Assembly: GCA_965221135.1 (NCBI GenBank)
Contig: CBDCRZ010000109.1
Coordinates: 7,625-71,624 of the forward strand
Length of the DNA: 64,000 nt
Direction of reading: 5' to 3'
Source of the DNA: Sansalvadorimonas sp965221135
GTDB taxonomy: Bacteria; Pseudomonadota; Gammaproteobacteria; Pseudomonadales; Endozoicomonadaceae
Part shown: piece by piece, positions 62,741 to 64,000 of the stretch
How the letters are laid out: each line of letters starts with the position of its first letter
Position numbering within the stretch: position 1 is the first letter of the stretch
Notes under the pieces: model-generated
What the model was told of the DNA's origin: nothing
What the model saw: only the letters and a program-made list of their open reading frames with translations
Databases searched by the model: none
Translations under genes and position numbers: made by a program

Positions 62741-63241
62741 ATGGAACATGTAAAAAGAACGTTTAATTTTATGGCCGCTGCCGCTGCCCCCGTGGCGCTG
62801 TGCGCAGCTGGAGCCACGCTAAAGTGGAATAAGCGCCTGGTACAAACCCTGTACGATACCCAGAAAATGGTATTGAATACTATCTCCATGTCAGACGGAA
62901 GCGGACAAAACCCGAGTGTCAGTGCTTTCAGAAACTATCTGAAGGACGCTGCCGTCGTTGCTTACAGTTTTAGTTTTGTGGCGCCTATAGTCAGCCTGGC
63001 TAATCTCCTGGACATAGCAGACTCAACAAGCAGGGTGATCCCCCGTAAGAGGTCGGACAAAGAATTCTCTGCAAACCAGCTCTATGCATTTAACACTGGT
63101 GCCCATGCCTTGCCGATGACCCTGAATATACTGGCAGCTCCCCTTATCGGCCTGCCTTTTGCCGCAGGAGCTTCCGTTGTCCTTACGGCCAGTTTTTTAC
63201 TTCAGCAGGGGCTAATCTACTGGAATACAGCAACACAGTGA
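62741..63241 (+). CDS. Small membrane protein of unknown function
   Basis: The 166-aa product has hydrophobic segments near residues 11-27 (MAAAAAPVALCAAGATL), 70-92 and 120-160 (LNILAAPLIGLPFAAGASVVLTASFLL). No recognised domain. It lies upstream of a terminator, 200 bp from the Fic gene, divergent to it. The ribosome site is weak (AGAGAGTCAGTT). It could be an envelope protein; nothing more can be said. Confidence 0.6.
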   Translation: MEHVKRTFNFMAAAAAPVALCAAGATLKWNKRLVQTLYDTQKMVLNTISMSDGSGQNPSVSAFRNYLKDAAVVAYSFSFVAPIVSLANLLDIADSTSRVIPRKRSDKEFSANQLYAFNTGAHALPMTLNILAAPLIGLPFAAGASVVLTASFLLQQGLIYWNTATQ

Positions 63242-63258
63242 CAGGGCTGAAAAACTGG

Positions 63259-63299
63259 AAAGGTGATGTTTTAACACTTAAACAATCATCACCTTTTTT
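63259..63299. terminator. Terminator hairpin
   Basis: AAAGGTGATG and its near complement CATCACCTTT enclose an A/T-rich loop, followed by T residues. It serves the small membrane protein gene and possibly the convergent helicase gene. Confidence 0.75.
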
Positions 63300-63324
63300 A
63301 TGGCCTCAGCTGCGGAGTGAAGGG

Positions 63325-64000
63325 TTAAGCCTTCACTCCGCGTTTGCTCTTGGGTACATAGTTTAAAATCGAAACAGGAACGACCTTCTTCACTTCGAAG
63401 CCTTCAACCTCTCTGCGTTCAATAATATGTCCGAGACGACTTTCGATAGCGCACAGGTTCTTGAAGTTATCCTTGGCAACAAATGAGATAGCTTCACCAG
63501 CAGTGCCCGCACGACCGGTACGGCCAATGCGGTGAATATAATCATCGGCCTGGAAAGGCATATCGTAATTGACGACGCGGGACAGGTTATCGATATCGAT
63601 ACCGCGAGCGGCAACACCGGTAGACACCAGGAACTTCACCTTACCCGCTTTAAAGTCTGCCAGAACCTTCTCACGGCTGGCCTGACTTCTGCCGCTATGA
63701 ATTGCTTCTGCTTCAATGCCTCGTTTACCCAGCTGTTCAACCAGCTTGGCAACACTGTGCTTCTTTTCTATAAAGATCAGTGCCTGATCCCACTCCTGCT
63801 CTTTGATCAGATGGCTGAGCAGGGCAGACTTCTTGTCTTTATCTACAGTGATTAACCACTGGCTGATATTCGGCGTAGTGGCCGAGTCAGGTGAAACCGA
63901 GATCTCCATTGCATCGTCATTCACCGTGTCGGCCAGATAACGCACACCGTCGTTCAGTGTGGCGGAGAACAACAGGTTCTGGCGCTTGCTGGGCAGGCGG
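63325..64000 (-). CDS. DEAD-box RNA helicase, C-terminal part
   Basis: The frame is open to the right edge. It begins within motif III (LLFSATL) and covers the second RecA-like domain: VLADFKAGKVKFLVSTGVAA (motif V region, RGIDI) and YIHRIGRTGRAG (motif VI). The 225 visible residues end in a short basic tail (VPKSKRGVKA). RhlE/SrmB-like by overall sequence; I cannot assign it further without the rest. Confidence 0.88.
   Translation of the reverse strand, partial: RLPSKRQNLLFSATLNDGVRYLADTVNDDAMEISVSPDSATTPNISQWLITVDKDKKSALLSHLIKEQEWDQALIFIEKKHSVAKLVEQLGKRGIEAEAIHSGRSQASREKVLADFKAGKVKFLVSTGVAARGIDIDNLSRVVNYDMPFQADDYIHRIGRTGRAGTAGEAISFVAKDNFKNLCAIESRLGHIIERREVEGFEVKKVVPVSILNYVPKSKRGVKA

Overview
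The window looks like the chromosome of a host-associated marine gammaproteobacterium, most likely in or near Endozoicomonas (Oceanospirillales). I infer this from three things: the housekeeping gene set (PhoBR-UbiAC, YeaG/YeaH/SpoVR, MaeA, OxyR, RecG, SpoT), a secreted chitin-active LPMO, and a block of eukaryotic-like or effector-like genes at the right end. No marker such as rRNA is present, so the genus is a guess. I see no tRNA, rRNA, CRISPR array or intact transposase.

Layout. 1-8.8 kb: a phosphonate C-P lyase operon, phnE(partial)-F-G-H-I-J-K-L-M-N-P, tightly packed with many stop/start overlaps; phnN is fused to an HD domain carrying the metal-ligand spacing of PhnZ-type diiron oxygenases. 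8.9-13.9 kb: a DMT exporter, a secreted AA10 LPMO, alanine racemase with a divergent Lrp-type regulator, and a PilZ protein. 14.0-21.6 kb: a branched-chain 2-oxo acid dehydrogenase locus (amino acid dehydrogenase, E1 alpha, E1 beta, E2) split by about 3.1 kb holding a reverse-strand PhoX phosphatase, a 158-bp palindromic element and gene remnants; the 5' end of the E2 gene carries an exact 152-bp duplication. 21.8-27.4 kb: prkA-yeaH-spoVR and an H-NS-like gene. 27.4-35.2 kb: phoR, phoB, a SprT-like gene, ubiA, ubiC, an HU gene, a small SCP2-like gene, a second copy of the palindromic element, and a cysteine desulfidase with a divergent Lrp-type regulator. 35.3-41.2 kb: maeA, recG, oxyR and an SDR gene. 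41.3-44.5 kb: a polar amino acid ABC transporter. 44.6-54.8 kb: the gmk-rpoZ-spoT-ridA backbone, interrupted by a choline-kinase-like gene, an orphan proline-rich gene, an aberrant POT transporter and a P-loop/2H-like protein ending in a 19-bp tandem repeat. 54.9-63.2 kb: tandem paralogous secreted proteins, a signal-peptide methyltransferase, a RING/zinc-finger/CARD-like protein, a Fic protein and a small membrane protein. 63.3-64.0 kb: the C-terminal part of a DEAD-box helicase.

How it fits together. Phosphorus scavenging is a theme: C-P lyase, PhoX and PhoBR lie within 30 kb, and Pho-box-like sites precede phoX and phoB. A GT-N-TA-N-AC palindrome in front of phnF suggests autoregulation. 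The most unusual items are the RING/CARD-like protein with its secreted neighbours, the PhnN-HD fusion, the kinase/2H-like protein, and the rearranged dehydrogenase locus. All functional calls are from sequence reading and remembered family motifs; no database search was run.
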